This document shows, one piece after another, positions 1-9,117 of a stretch of 64,000 nt of DNA. Where the stretch lies: contig NZ_VOIQ01000003.1 of assembly GCF_010470675.1 (NCBI RefSeq), positions 62,001-126,000 on the forward strand. Direction: 5' to 3'. The DNA is from Desulfovibrio sp. JC010 (GTDB taxonomy: Bacteria; Desulfobacterota; Desulfovibrionia; Desulfovibrionales; Desulfovibrionaceae). The first letter of the stretch is position 1. Every line of letters begins with the position of its first letter. The translations under genes were made by a program, and so were the position numbers. The notes under the pieces were generated by a model. That model did not search any database, had not been told where the DNA came from, and worked only from the letters and a program-made list of their open reading frames with translations.

Positions 1-102
1 CAGGGCAGTGTCCTTGAGTTGCGGGCGGACGGCCCGGATGCCGTGGCGGCCCTTGATTGTCTGGAAGAACATTTTAAAAACAGATTCGGCGAGGAAAAGT
101 AA
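1..102 (+). CDS. ptsH: HPr phosphocarrier protein, C-terminal end (partial)
   Basis: An open frame enters from the left edge and ends at TAA 100-102, giving 33 residues that finish in EEHFKNRFGEEK. The Val-Leu-Glu-Leu-Arg-Ala-Asp-Gly-Pro-Asp-Ala stretch followed by an amphipathic helix is how HPr proteins end. The next gene, PTS enzyme I, starts directly after the stop, and ptsH-ptsI is the standard order. HPr carries the phosphoryl group from enzyme I to EIIA proteins. The phosphorylated histidine lies outside the window, so the identification rests on the C-terminal shape and on the neighbour. Confidence 0.75.
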   Translation, partial: QGSVLELRADGPDAVAALDCLEEHFKNRFGEEK

Positions 103-1887
103 GTGGCCAGAGCGGTCGTCAACGGAATTTCCGTCTCAACGGGTATAGCTATCGGTAAGGCTTTTTTTCTTAACCGCAGTATTTCTTCACGTCTGCCGCG
201 GCAGACCGTGCCTACCCATATGGTGGAGGACGAGAAAGAGCGGATGGAAAAAGGGTTCATCGATGCCGTGGCTGAGCTTGCAGCTGTGCGGGAAAAGGTT
301 CCCGAGGAGCTTAAGGAGCACCAGCTGATCATTGATTCCCACTTGATGATGCTCAAGGACCCCAAGCTGCAGTCCTCGGCCCTGAAATATATTGATGAGC
401 TGAAAATCAATGCCGAATGGGCACTGGATAAAGCCGTTAACGATCTTGAAAAGGCTTTCGGTGCCCTTGAGGACATCTATATTCGTGAACGCATGCAGGA
501 CGTGCGTCAGGTGGCTCTGCGGGTGCAGGCCAAGCTTATCGGCGGAGAAGCCAACCTGCGGCCGGTTGAAGGGCGCGTGGTGCTTATGGCCCATGACCTG
601 ACCCCAGCCGATACCATCGAGCTTGAAGTAAACAAGCTCATGGCCTTTGTGACCACGCTGGGCGGTAAGACTTCCCATACCGGTATTTTGGCCCGGACCC
701 TGAATATTCCCGCACTTGTCGGCGCGGAGGAATTGGAAAATTCCGTTGTGGACGGCGATCTGGTCATCATTGACGGGCTGGCCGGCAAGGTGCTGGTTGA
801 CCCGACTGATGAGGAACTGGAGGAGTATTATAAGCTCGAAACCCAGTTCGATGATTACCAGCGGACCATTATCCGCAGCTGCCAGCTTCCGGCTGAGACC
901 GAAGACGGCTACCGGGTGGAGGTTCACGCTAACATAGAACTTTTTGAAGAGGTGGCGGCGGTTATTGATAACGGCGGCGAGGGCATCGGGCTGTTCAGGA
1001 CCGAGTATGCCTACCTGAGCCGTACCGACCTGCCTACCGAGGATGAACTGGCCGAGAAATATTCCGAACTGGCGGCGATCATGTCCCCGCGCAAGGTTAC
1101 TTTGCGTACTCTTGATCTCGGTTCGGACAAGTTCATGTCCCATTTCGGCCAGCTGGATGAGGCCAACCCGGCCCTTGGTTTGCGGGCCATGCGTTTCTGC
1201 CTCAAGCATCAGGACCTGTTCCGGACCCAGCTCCGGGCAATGCTCCGGGCCAGTGTGCACGGCAATGTTTCCATGATGTTTCCTATGATCTGCGGGCTGA
1301 AAGAAGTTCTGCAGGCCAAAAGTGCCCTTGCCCGTGCGCAGCAGGAATTGCGTGACGAGGGCATCCCATTTGATGAGAACATGCCCATCGGGGTCATGAT
1401 CGAGCTGCCCGCAGCGGTCATGATTGCCGAAATTCTGGCTCAGGAAGTTGATTTCTTCAGTATCGGAACCAACGACCTGATCCAGTACAGCCTCGGTATT
1501 GACCGCACCAACCCGCATGTGTCCTATCTTTACCAGCCGTTGCATCCGGCGGTGGTGCGTTCCATCAAATACGTGGTGGACGCCGGACACCGGGCCGGTA
1601 TCGGGGTCAGTCTCTGCGGTGAGGTGGCGTCCGATCCTTATTGTGTGCCTATCCTTATGGGTATGCAGATCGACAGCCTGTCCCTTACCCCGCAGGCAAT
1701 CCCCGGCATTAAGCGCATTCTTCGGCAGTTGAATATGCAGGAATGCAAGCAGCTGCTTAAAGATGTACTCGGCTGCCGCACTGTTACCAGAATCAACCGT
1801 CTTGTTACGGAAAATATTTATAAGAAATATCCGGAAGAGCTGACGTTTTTTGCGTCGCTACTGGATAATGAAGAGATCGCAGGTTAA
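103..1887 (+). CDS. ptsI: PTS enzyme I (phosphoenolpyruvate-protein phosphotransferase)
   Basis: This cytoplasmic enzyme transfers phosphate from phosphoenolpyruvate to HPr. It has 594 residues, close to the roughly 575 usual for the family. The phospho-acceptor motif GGKTSHTGILAR places the active-site histidine at residue 192. The C-terminal PEP-binding half contains GIGLFRTEY, the SIGTNDLIQY segment and a catalytic-type cysteine at residue 505 (SLCGEV). The start is a GTG that directly follows the HPr stop, so the two genes are translationally coupled. Desulfovibrio species often have incomplete sugar PTS systems, so the role may be mainly regulatory. No EII gene is visible here. Confidence 0.95.
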   Translation: MARAVVNGISVSTGIAIGKAFFLNRSISSRLPRQTVPTHMVEDEKERMEKGFIDAVAELAAVREKVPEELKEHQLIIDSHLMMLKDPKLQSSALKYIDELKINAEWALDKAVNDLEKAFGALEDIYIRERMQDVRQVALRVQAKLIGGEANLRPVEGRVVLMAHDLTPADTIELEVNKLMAFVTTLGGKTSHTGILARTLNIPALVGAEELENSVVDGDLVIIDGLAGKVLVDPTDEELEEYYKLETQFDDYQRTIIRSCQLPAETEDGYRVEVHANIELFEEVAAVIDNGGEGIGLFRTEYAYLSRTDLPTEDELAEKYSELAAIMSPRKVTLRTLDLGSDKFMSHFGQLDEANPALGLRAMRFCLKHQDLFRTQLRAMLRASVHGNVSMMFPMICGLKEVLQAKSALARAQQELRDEGIPFDENMPIGVMIELPAAVMIAEILAQEVDFFSIGTNDLIQYSLGIDRTNPHVSYLYQPLHPAVVRSIKYVVDAGHRAGIGVSLCGEVASDPYCVPILMGMQIDSLSLTPQAIPGIKRILRQLNMQECKQLLKDVLGCRTVTRINRLVTENIYKKYPEELTFFASLLDNEEIAG

Positions 1888-1896
1888 TCCGAAATC

Positions 1897-2367
1897 ATGG
1901 CTAAGAAGAAAAAGAAGAAGAGCCCTTCATCAATTGCGCTCAATAAGCAGGCCCGCCGTAATTACGAATTCGTGGAAACCATGGAAGCCGGACTGGTGCT
2001 CAAGGGTACCGAGGTCAAATCCTTGCGTCAGGGTTTGGTCAGCTTCATGGACGGCTATATCAATTTCAAGGAAGGCGAAGCATGGCTGGTGGGGGTTCAT
2101 ATCGCACCTTACGACCATGCAGGCTACACCCAGCATGAGCCGGACCGTCCGCGTAAGCTGCTGCTGCATGCCCGTGAGATAGAAAAGCTGCAGACAAGGG
2201 TGGAGCAGAAAGGCTTGACCGTTGTTCCTGTCAGATTGTACTTCTCAAGAGGTAATATCAAGCTTGAGATTGCCCTCGCCAAGGGCCGCAATGTGCATAA
2301 CCGCAAGGAAGAGCTCAAGCGCAGGGATATAGCAAGAGATACGGCCCGTCAGCTGGCTAATTACTAG
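1897..2367 (+). CDS. smpB: SsrA-binding protein SmpB
   Basis: SmpB binds tmRNA and carries it to stalled ribosomes for trans-translation. The 156-residue product has the family signatures [25 protein letters not shown] and a middle block rich in [12 protein letters not shown]. It ends in the basic segment [23 protein letters not shown], the C-terminal tail that enters the decoding centre. It starts 9 bases after ptsI, so it may be co-transcribed. The tmRNA gene itself is not seen nearby. Confidence 0.95.
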   Translation: MAKKKKKKSPSSIALNKQARRNYEFVETMEAGLVLKGTEVKSLRQGLVSFMDGYINFKEGEAWLVGVHIAPYDHAGYTQHEPDRPRKLLLHAREIEKLQTRVEQKGLTVVPVRLYFSRGNIKLEIALAKGRNVHNRKEELKRRDIARDTARQLANY

Positions 2368-2395
2368 CCGACCAACGAGCCGTATAAAGTTCTCA

Positions 2396-2418
2396 TCCAC
2401 CCCTTGCCGGTGGGTGGA
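2396..2418 (+). terminator. Stem-loop after smpB, weak terminator candidate
   Basis: TCCACCC at 2396-2402 pairs perfectly with GGGTGGA at 2412-2418 around a 9-base loop. It lies 29 bases past the smpB stop. No T-run follows, so it may be only an mRNA 3' end structure rather than an intrinsic terminator. Confidence 0.35.
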
Positions 2419-2463
2419 GAAAGCATGATAAGGGTATAGTAACCTTAATGAATCAAGGCTTGT

Positions 2464-2622
2464 TTACTGGAGACCGGAAACAAGAATGGTGAAAACCATT
2501 GCTGCACCGACCCAGAAAATTGTCTTAACCATTCCGGTTACGGGGTCGATTCTTTTTTCGCGGCCCATTTCGCTGTCTTCAGGGGTGAAAACTTCTGTGA
2601 CAAATGCGCTGATGCTGCTCAT
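2464..2622 (-). CDS. Small single-span membrane protein (52 aa)
   Basis: This short gene reads ATG at 2622 to TAA at 2464 and encodes 52 residues. A strong Shine-Dalgarno AGGAGAA lies 5 bases before the ATG. The N-terminal half is polar and acidic (FVTEVFTPEDSEMGREKRIDP). It is followed by one hydrophobic helix at residues 32-50 (VKTIFWVGAAMVFTILVSG). It diverges from the LysR gene. I do not recognise a family. The start, ribosome site and clean transmembrane pattern argue that it is real. Such small proteins can be subunits or regulators of membrane complexes, but no partner is evident. Confidence 0.7.
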   Translation of the reverse strand: MSSISAFVTEVFTPEDSEMGREKRIDPVTGMVKTIFWVGAAMVFTILVSGLQ

Positions 2623-2790
2623 GACGGTTCTCCTGTATTCGTGATCAAGATTTTAAAAATCACGTAGCCGATGAGTCCTTATTGCCCGTTTTCATGTTTT
2701 CAATCCAATGGGAATAATCGAAGACCCCCTTTAAGTTTTTCGATGGGGTTTTGAGATATCTAAAATGGTTTATATAGCGGGCTGAAATTA

Positions 2791-3672
2791 ATGGAATTAT
2801 ATCAGATCAAGACATTCGTGGTGGTGGCCGAGGAAGGCAATATGACCCGGGCGGCCAAGCGTCTGCACGCCAGCCAGTCCACCATCAGCCTGCATATCAA
2901 GTCCCTTGAAGAAGAATTTGACCTGCGCCTTTTTCAGCGCACCCCCAAGGGCATGAGTCTCACACCGGAAGGCGTACTGCTGCTTGAGAAAGCCCGCGAC
3001 CTGCTCGATTGCGTGGAGAAATTCGAATCCGAAGCCCGTTCCATGAAGGGCGAACTTTCCGGCGAAGCACGCGTCGGCCTGCAAACCTCTCCTGTTTATC
3101 TGCGTACCCCGCAGCTCATCAAATTACTCAAAGAAAAATTTCCCGGACTTTCCCTGCGTCTGGTTCAGATGCCCACATGGACCATCCGCAGCGACATCGC
3201 CGCCCGCAAGCTGGACGGCGGCTTCTTTTATTCCAACTGCCCGCCTGATGAAGTGGACGGCATTCTGCTCGAAAATACCATCCTGCACGTGGTCGGCCCG
3301 GCTTCGTGGAAGGGGCAGATGAAAGATGCCAGCTGGGTGGATCTTTCCAAGCTGGACTGGATCTGGACCCCGGAGGAGTGTTCTTTCAACGTCAAGCTTG
3401 AAGAGACCTTTTCCTCCCGCGATCTTGAAGTCACCAAATCAATGATCGCCGACAGCGAGGATACCCACAACGCGCTGGTCAAGTCCGGCAACGGGATTAC
3501 TGTCATGCGTGCTGATGAGGCCGCCGAAGGTGTTGAGAAGGGCGAATTTTTCATATGGCCCGGCGGGCATATCGAAGTGGGTTTATATTTCGGCTTCCCC
3601 CGTAACAAAGCCGATGATCCTGTTGTTAGAGCCTTGCTCGACTGCGTTGAAGAAGTCTGGAAAAAGGCGTAG
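2791..3672 (+). CDS. LysR-family transcriptional regulator
   Basis: This 293-residue protein has the LysR N-terminal helix-turn-helix (residues 1-60: MELYQIKTFVVVAEEGNMTRAAKR, then SQSTISLHIKSLEEEFDLRLFQR). The effector-binding domain follows from about residue 90. It lies upstream of an FAD-linked oxidase and Fe-S protein pair on the same strand, so that pair is a plausible target, but this is inference. It is divergent from the small membrane protein gene at 2464-2622, and LysR proteins often control a divergent neighbour. No strong Shine-Dalgarno precedes the ATG. The stop codon lies at the left end of a repeat element. Confidence 0.9.
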   Translation: MELYQIKTFVVVAEEGNMTRAAKRLHASQSTISLHIKSLEEEFDLRLFQRTPKGMSLTPEGVLLLEKARDLLDCVEKFESEARSMKGELSGEARVGLQTSPVYLRTPQLIKLLKEKFPGLSLRLVQMPTWTIRSDIAARKLDGGFFYSNCPPDEVDGILLENTILHVVGPASWKGQMKDASWVDLSKLDWIWTPEECSFNVKLEETFSSRDLEVTKSMIADSEDTHNALVKSGNGITVMRADEAAEGVEKGEFFIWPGGHIEVGLYFGFPRNKADDPVVRALLDCVEEVWKKA

Positions 3673-3745
3673 CCCTAATAAAAGTTTTTGAAGAGTCCAG
3701 AGAAACTTTTTCCAAAAAGTTTCTTTGGCCCCCGGAGGGTCGCCG
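3671..3745 (+). repeat. Intergenic hairpin repeat, copy 1 (type A)
   Basis: The element begins GCCCTAATAAAAG, overlapping the LysR stop. Its hairpin has perfect 10-bp arms, GAAACTTTTT (3702-3711) and AAAAAGTTTC (3714-3723), and is followed by TTTGGCCCCCGGAGGG. Near-identical type A copies are at 9032-9114 and 55954-56057. It directly precedes the FAD-oxidase start, and its GGAGG lies 12 bases before that ATG. Confidence 0.85.
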
Positions 3746-3750
3746 AAGGC

Positions 3751-5136
3751 ATGAAACAATATCCAGATCAATTATCCCGCTCCCATAAAAAATTTCTGCA
3801 AAGCCTTTTCCCCGGCAGGGAATCAAGCTTTGACGACGGCACTTTGCTCGCTTGTGGTGTAGACGCCAGCCAGCGACATGCAAAGCCGCTGGCTCTGGTG
3901 CGCCCGCAGGAAACTGCACAGGTTGCGGAACTGCTGAAATGGGCACAACAAGAGCGGATGCCTATCTATCCGCGGGCACGGGCGACCAATAAGGTCGGGA
4001 ACTGTGTCCCGGTACGCCACGGCATTGTGGTTTCCATGCTGGAGATGAATGAAATTTTGGATATCGATGGCCGCGATTTTGTGGCTGTGACCCAGCCGGG
4101 CGTAATTACCGCTGATTTGCAGAAGGCTGTGGAAACGCAGGGATTGTTTTATCCGCCAGACCCGGCAAGTATGAAAATTTCTACCATCGGCGGAAATATA
4201 GCCACCTGTGCCGGGGGTATGCGGGCCGTGAAATACGGGGTGACCCGTGACTACGTGCTGGGGCTGGAAGTGGTCCTGCCCGGCGGTGAAACTATCCGTA
4301 CCGGGGGCCGGACCCAGAAGAATGTGGTCGGGCTGGATCTGACCCGGCTCATAGTCGGTTCCGCCGGAACACTGGGGCTGGTTACCGAAGCGACCCTGAA
4401 GCTGTTGCCCCTGCCGGAAACTTCCGCTTCTGTGCTGGTGGGCTTTGCTGATCTGGACGGTTGCCTGAGGGGAGCCGAAGCTGTGTTCGGTTGCGGAATA
4501 CTGCCCACGGCCATGGAACTCATGGATCATAATACGATCCGGGCTTTGGAAATGCATTCCGATGTGCCTTGGCCTGCCGGTACCGGAGGGTTGCTGCTGT
4601 TCAAGATAGACGGCTCTGCAGAGTCCGTGAAGACCGATCTGGTACGCATTGAGGAGGCTTTGCGGAGTGTTGCGGTTACTTTTGTGGAACAGGGCAGCGG
4701 CGCGGATCAGGAACGGCTCTGGGAGCTGCGCCGGGTGATCAGCCCTGCAGCTTTTAATCTTGCGCCTGACAAGCAGGGCGAGGATGTGGCTGTGCCGCGC
4801 GGACATGTTGCCGAGGCCATCAAGGGTTATCATTCCATTGGGGAAGAGCTTGGGGTTGTTGTGCTCTGCTTCGGACATCTGGGGGACGGCAATATCCATG
4901 TCAGCACCATGTATGACAAATCTGCCGGGGACCAGGAAAAGGCCCTCAAAGCCAAGCAACAGATATTTCAATTGACACTCGAACTGGGAGGCACCCTTTC
5001 CGGTGAACACGGTATCGGTCTGACCAAGGCCAAGTACATCAACATGCAGCTGGATAAAACCAGTCAGCGGTTGATGGGAGGGATCAAGAAAACATTCGAC
5101 CCCTTGAACATCATGAACCCCGGGAAGGTGGTCTGA
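3751..5136 (+). CDS. FAD-linked oxidase, GlcD / D-lactate dehydrogenase family
   Basis: This 461-residue flavoprotein of the vanillyl-alcohol-oxidase fold oxidises a 2-hydroxyacid, probably D-lactate or glycolate. The FAD_binding_4 domain spans about residues 40-180 (MKISTIGGNIATCAGGMRAVKYG). The C-terminal FAD-oxidase domain ends with the family signature SGEHGIGLTK. ATG 3751 is chosen because a longer frame starting at 3688 is encoded by the upstream repeat element. The Fe-S gene overlaps its stop by 1 base, a pairing like the glcD/iron-sulfur pair of D. vulgaris lactate metabolism. The pair probably passes electrons to the quinone pool. The exact substrate cannot be read from sequence. Confidence 0.88.
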   Translation: MKQYPDQLSRSHKKFLQSLFPGRESSFDDGTLLACGVDASQRHAKPLALVRPQETAQVAELLKWAQQERMPIYPRARATNKVGNCVPVRHGIVVSMLEMNEILDIDGRDFVAVTQPGVITADLQKAVETQGLFYPPDPASMKISTIGGNIATCAGGMRAVKYGVTRDYVLGLEVVLPGGETIRTGGRTQKNVVGLDLTRLIVGSAGTLGLVTEATLKLLPLPETSASVLVGFADLDGCLRGAEAVFGCGILPTAMELMDHNTIRALEMHSDVPWPAGTGGLLLFKIDGSAESVKTDLVRIEEALRSVAVTFVEQGSGADQERLWELRRVISPAAFNLAPDKQGEDVAVPRGHVAEAIKGYHSIGEELGVVVLCFGHLGDGNIHVSTMYDKSAGDQEKALKAKQQIFQLTLELGGTLSGEHGIGLTKAKYINMQLDKTSQRLMGGIKKTFDPLNIMNPGKVV

Positions 5137-6272
5137 TGGCTGCTCCTAAAAGTTGCGTGCAGTGCGGCAAATGCCTTGAAGTCTGCCCGCTGTTCAAGGT
5201 TACCGGACGCGAAGAACTGACCCCCCGCGCCAAATTTTTTCTTGAGTCTCTGGAATCCGGCGAGGTCCTTAGCGAAAAGGACTTTAAATCGCTGGCTTCG
5301 CTTTGTCTTTCCTGCGGACGTTGTGCTGAAAATTGCCCGCAAAACATGTCCGGTCCGGATTTGGTTAAGGATTTGCGGTCCAAATCCAAAGACTTTACAC
5401 AGACTTGCTGGGATTTGTGGTTGCGCAGCCCCGGCCTGCTCTGGCCTATGGCGGCAGCCGGTTCCAAGCTGGTTCCTGAATTTTTGCCGGAACCATTCGG
5501 CTCGGCCCGCAAGCGCATGCAATCCCTTTTCGCCAAAAGAGTTGAGCCGTGGGCGGAACTGGGGCCGCAGACCAAATTTGAAAAGCGCAGAGTAATTCTC
5601 TTCAAAGGCTGCGTGGGCCGTTTTGCACGTAAAGACTGGGCCGTTAAGGCTGAGCAGCTCATGGATGGTATGGGCTTGCTCCGGGCGGAAGGCGCGCAGT
5701 TCAGCTGTTGCGGTTCTTCGTACGGCAGTGCCGGATTGCTGGAGCGGCAGGCTGATTCAAGGATAAAGAATATTAAAGTCTGGAAAGACGCGGACTGTCC
5801 GCTACTGATTACTTTTTGCGTCACCTGCCTGAAAGGGCTGAAAGAATATTCCCTTGAAGATTTTGCAGGTGATGCCAAGCTTTTCGATAAATGGCGGCAG
5901 GCTTTGACCCCGTTATCCTCCCTGTTGCTGGATGCTGAATTCAAATTTCTCGACAATGTTCCCGCTCAGGTTGCTTACCACCAGCCCTGCCACGCTCCCG
6001 TAGATGATACAGACCGCAAACTGGTTGAATTAATCGGTGGGGAGCGGCTGCTCCCGGTGCAGGAAGACCTCTGTTGCGGGTTCGGCGGAATCATGCAGTT
6101 GGGCGCGCCGGAACTGTCCAAGGAAGTGGGGCGCCATTGCCTTGCACAGCTTACCAAGGGCATGCAGCCGGGCGGCCAAATTCTTAGCGGTTGTTCTGCC
6201 TGTACGATTCAACTTGCCAGTCTTGTAAAAGATGAATATTTTGCTGCTCACTGGCTTGATATTTTGAAATAA
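5136..6272 (+). CDS. Fe-S oxidoreductase subunit, GlcF/GlpC-like
   Basis: This is the electron-transfer partner of the upstream flavoprotein. The 378-residue protein has two 4Fe-4S motifs near the N-terminus (Cys 7, 10, 13, 17 and Cys 57, 60, 63, 67, each followed by Pro). It then has two CCG-type cysteine domains: CCGSSYG with CVTCLKG, and DLCCGFGG with GCSACTIQL. The ATG overlaps the last base of the flavoprotein stop (TGATG), so the two are translationally coupled. The architecture matches GlcF and the Fe-S subunit of Desulfovibrio D-lactate dehydrogenases. Confidence 0.88.
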   Translation: MAAPKSCVQCGKCLEVCPLFKVTGREELTPRAKFFLESLESGEVLSEKDFKSLASLCLSCGRCAENCPQNMSGPDLVKDLRSKSKDFTQTCWDLWLRSPGLLWPMAAAGSKLVPEFLPEPFGSARKRMQSLFAKRVEPWAELGPQTKFEKRRVILFKGCVGRFARKDWAVKAEQLMDGMGLLRAEGAQFSCCGSSYGSAGLLERQADSRIKNIKVWKDADCPLLITFCVTCLKGLKEYSLEDFAGDAKLFDKWRQALTPLSSLLLDAEFKFLDNVPAQVAYHQPCHAPVDDTDRKLVELIGGERLLPVQEDLCCGFGGIMQLGAPELSKEVGRHCLAQLTKGMQPGGQILSGCSACTIQLASLVKDEYFAAHWLDILK

Positions 6273-6340
6273 AGCCTTATTAAATAACATCCGCGATTAT
6301 AAATTGCCTGTTTATCTGGAATTTTAAAATAAAGATAAAT

Positions 6341-6420
6341 ATTTAGGGATTCCAAAGGGGATTATCCCCTTTGGCCGCCGGAGGCGAAATCCCATGACAA
6401 AAGCGCGAAGCGCATCAAAG
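6341..6420 (+). repeat. Intergenic hairpin repeat, copy 2 (variant hairpin)
   Basis: Hairpin arms CCAAAGGGGA (6352-6361) and TCCCCTTTGG (6365-6374) differ in sequence from types A and B but occupy the same place before GCCGCCGGAGGCG. An outer stem GGGATT (6346-6351) with AATCCC (6388-6393) encloses the block. The right module AAAAGCGCGAAGCGCATCAAA lies at 6399-6419. The element ends 13 bases before the secA start. Confidence 0.85.
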
Positions 6421-6432
6421 TAAGGATTTTAG

Positions 6433-8946
6433 ATGTTTAATTTGATTGTTTCCAAGCTGTTCGGTTCACGAAATGAAAGATTTATTAAAAAGTTGAAGCC
6501 GCAGATTGATCAGATAGCTGCCCTTGAACCGGAAATGCAAAAGCTTACAGATGAGCAGTTTCCGCAGAAGATAGCTGAATATAAAGAGCAGGTTGCCGCA
6601 GGCACTTCCCTTGATGATATTCTGGTAGAAGTTTTCGCTCTCGTGCGCGAGGCTGGTATCCGTTCCCTTGAAATGCGCCATTACGATGTACAGATGGTCG
6701 GCGGCATGGTCCTGCACAGCGGACGTATCGCCGAAATGAAGACCGGTGAAGGTAAAACCCTTGTGGCGACCCTTCCGGCAGTCCTCAATGCTCTTTCCGG
6801 CAAAGGCGTACACCTGATTACCGTTAACGATTATCTTGCCAAGCGTGATGCCGAGTGGATGGGCCGGCTCTACAATTTTCTCGGATTGACTGTCGGAGTG
6901 GTTGTGCATGGGCTCAGTGATGAAGAGCGTCAGGAAGCTTACGGCTGCGACATCACCTACGGTACCAACAACGAATTCGGTTTCGACTACCTGCGCGACA
7001 ACATGAAGTTCTACAAAGAACAGCTGGTTCAGGGTGAACTGAATTTTTGTATCGTGGATGAGGTTGACTCCATCCTCATTGATGAAGCGCGTACCCCGCT
7101 GATTATTTCCGGTGCATCCGACGATGCCACCTCCATGTACGGCCGGGTCAACTCCATTATTCCCCTGCTTAAAAGGGATAAGGATTTTGAAGTTGATGAA
7201 AAGGGCCGTTCCATCACCATGACCGATGACGGGGTCATGAAATGCGAACAGATTCTGGGTATCGACAACCTCTACGACTCCCAGCATATTTCTTTTCAGC
7301 ACCACATCATGCAGGGCATCAAAGCCCACCACCTTTTTGGGCGTGATGTTGATTACATCGTTAAAGACGGTCAGGTGGTTATTGTTGATGAATTCACAGG
7401 CCGCCTCATGCCCGGCCGCCGCTTCTCCGACGGTCTGCATCAGGCTCTTGAAGCGAAAGAAGGCGTTAAGGTCGAGTCCGAGAACCAGACCCTTGCTTCC
7501 ATCACCTTCCAGAATTACTTCCGCATGTACAATAAACTGGCCGGTATGACCGGTACCGCGGATACCGAAAGTGTTGAATTCGCACAGATTTACGATCTGG
7601 AAGTAATCGTCATCCCCACCAACACCGCAATGATCCGTAAAGACCACCCTGACTCCATCTACAAGACTCAGCGTGAGAAATACAACGCCATTGCCGATGA
7701 TATTGCCGCCAAGTACAAGAAAGGTCAGCCTGTGCTGGTCGGTACTGTCTCCATTGAGAAGTCGGAACTGGTTTCCAGCCTGCTCAAGAAGCGCAAGATT
7801 CCCCACAACGTGCTCAACGCAAAGCACCACCAGCAGGAAGCGGAGATCGTTGCCGAGGCCGGACACAAGGGCCACGTAACCATCGCCACCAACATGGCCG
7901 GACGTGGTACTGACATCAAGCTAGGTGAAGGTGTTCTGGATGCTGGCGGTCTGCATATCATCGGTACCGAGCGTCACGAATCACGCCGTATCGACAACCA
8001 GCTGCGTGGTCGTTCCGGCCGTCAGGGTGACCCCGGTTCCACCCGTTTTTACCTTGCCCTTGATGATGATCTCATGCGTTTGTTCGGTTCCGACCGTATC
8101 GCCGGGATCATGGACAAGCTGGGCATGGAAGAAGGTGAGCCTATTGAGAACGGCATGGTCACCAAGGCCATTGAGAATTCCCAGAAGAAGGTCGAAGGCC
8201 ACAACTTTGAAATCCGTAAACAACTCCTCGATTATGACAACGTCATGAACCAGCAGCGTGAAGTAATTTACACCCTGCGCCGCGATGTCATGAACTCCGA
8301 AGATATGTCCGAGATGACCGCCGAGTTTGTGGAAGAACTTTTTGAAGATGCATTCTACCCTGTTGAAGAAGCCAAGGGTAAACCCCTTGACGAAGAGACC
8401 GAGGAAATGGTCCGTGTCCGTCTTGATGAACTCTGCGGTCTGAGCCGTAATGAGGAATTCAAGGAAGCATTGCCCACCCGTGAACAGGCCGAAGAATGGG
8501 TTCAGGAAATCCTCGGTGTACTGGCGGAAAGCGCGGGCGACCACTACCACGAGATTCAGCGTTACTTCCTGCTGGAAGCCCTTGACCGCAACTGGAAAGA
8601 GCATCTGCTGAACATGGATCACCTGCGTGAAGGTATCGGTCTGCGCGGCTACGGTCAGAAGGATCCCAAGCACGAGTACAAGCGTGAAGGTTTTGAGCTC
8701 TTCCGCGAAATGCTGGATCGCATCAAGGAAAACACCGTGCGCGCGCTCTGCCACCTGCGCATTGAAACCGAGGTTCGCGAAGATGAATTCCAGCACAAGG
8801 AAAGCAAATCCGATCTCGAATATTCCGATTCAGAGGAAACCGAGACCAAGAAAAAACCCAAACGACGCAGTGAACCCAAGGTAGGCCGCAATGATCCCTG
8901 CCCCTGCGGAAGCGGCAAGAAGTACAAGAAGTGCTGCGGTAAATAA
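6433..8946 (+). CDS. secA: Protein translocase ATPase SecA
   Basis: SecA is the ATPase motor that drives preproteins through SecYEG. The 837-residue product has Walker [14 protein letters not shown], the DEAD-type [20 protein letters not shown] region, GMTGTADTE, the helicase motif [13 protein letters not shown] and [12 protein letters not shown]. The C-terminal zinc motif [14 protein letters not shown] binds SecB or ribosomes. The Shine-Dalgarno AGGA lies just downstream of repeat copy 2, which fills most of its leader. A strong terminator follows, so it appears monocistronic. Confidence 0.98.
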   Translation: MFNLIVSKLFGSRNERFIKKLKPQIDQIAALEPEMQKLTDEQFPQKIAEYKEQVAAGTSLDDILVEVFALVREAGIRSLEMRHYDVQMVGGMVLHSGRIAEMKTGEGKTLVATLPAVLNALSGKGVHLITVNDYLAKRDAEWMGRLYNFLGLTVGVVVHGLSDEERQEAYGCDITYGTNNEFGFDYLRDNMKFYKEQLVQGELNFCIVDEVDSILIDEARTPLIISGASDDATSMYGRVNSIIPLLKRDKDFEVDEKGRSITMTDDGVMKCEQILGIDNLYDSQHISFQHHIMQGIKAHHLFGRDVDYIVKDGQVVIVDEFTGRLMPGRRFSDGLHQALEAKEGVKVESENQTLASITFQNYFRMYNKLAGMTGTADTESVEFAQIYDLEVIVIPTNTAMIRKDHPDSIYKTQREKYNAIADDIAAKYKKGQPVLVGTVSIEKSELVSSLLKKRKIPHNVLNAKHHQQEAEIVAEAGHKGHVTIATNMAGRGTDIKLGEGVLDAGGLHIIGTERHESRRIDNQLRGRSGRQGDPGSTRFYLALDDDLMRLFGSDRIAGIMDKLGMEEGEPIENGMVTKAIENSQKKVEGHNFEIRKQLLDYDNVMNQQREVIYTLRRDVMNSEDMSEMTAEFVEELFEDAFYPVEEAKGKPLDEETEEMVRVRLDELCGLSRNEEFKEALPTREQAEEWVQEILGVLAESAGDHYHEIQRYFLLEALDRNWKEHLLNMDHLREGIGLRGYGQKDPKHEYKREGFELFREMLDRIKENTVRALCHLRIETEVREDEFQHKESKSDLEYSDSEETETKKKPKRRSEPKVGRNDPCPCGSGKKYKKCCGK

Positions 8947-8972
8947 TCCCGGCAGACACAAGCGATAATTTA

Positions 8973-9005
8973 AGCCTCCCGTGAAATGTTCACGGGAGGC
9001 TTTTT
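8973..9005 (+). terminator. Intrinsic terminator of secA
   Basis: A 13-bp perfect stem, AGCCTCCCGTGAA and TTCACGGGAGGCT, with a 3-base loop is followed by TTTTT. It begins 27 bases after the secA stop. Confidence 0.9.
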
Positions 9006-9031
9006 GTTTAAACTAGCAAGTAATTTTCATA

Positions 9032-9114
9032 CGGAGCGGCGAAGACCCGATAAGAGTTTTTGAAGAGTCCAAAGAAACTTTTTTTTCAAAAAGTTTCTTT
9101 GGCCGCCGGAGGCA
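9032..9114 (+). repeat. Intergenic hairpin repeat, copy 3 (type A)
   Basis: GGCGAAGACCCGATAAGAG is followed by GAAGAGTCCAAAG and a hairpin with 10-bp arms (9074-9083 and 9088-9097). GGCCGCCGGAGGC comes next. It lies between the convergent ends of secA and the chemoreceptor gene. It therefore does not need to sit upstream of a start codon. Confidence 0.85.
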
Positions 9115-9117
9115 TTC

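Noticed and set aside
2368-2463. tmRNA gene next to smpB
   Set aside because: No tRNA-like ends or tag reading frame are visible in the sequence downstream of smpB.
3688-3750. Upstream TTG start for the FAD-linked oxidase
   Set aside because: The extra 21 residues are encoded by repeat copy 1 and have no ribosome site.
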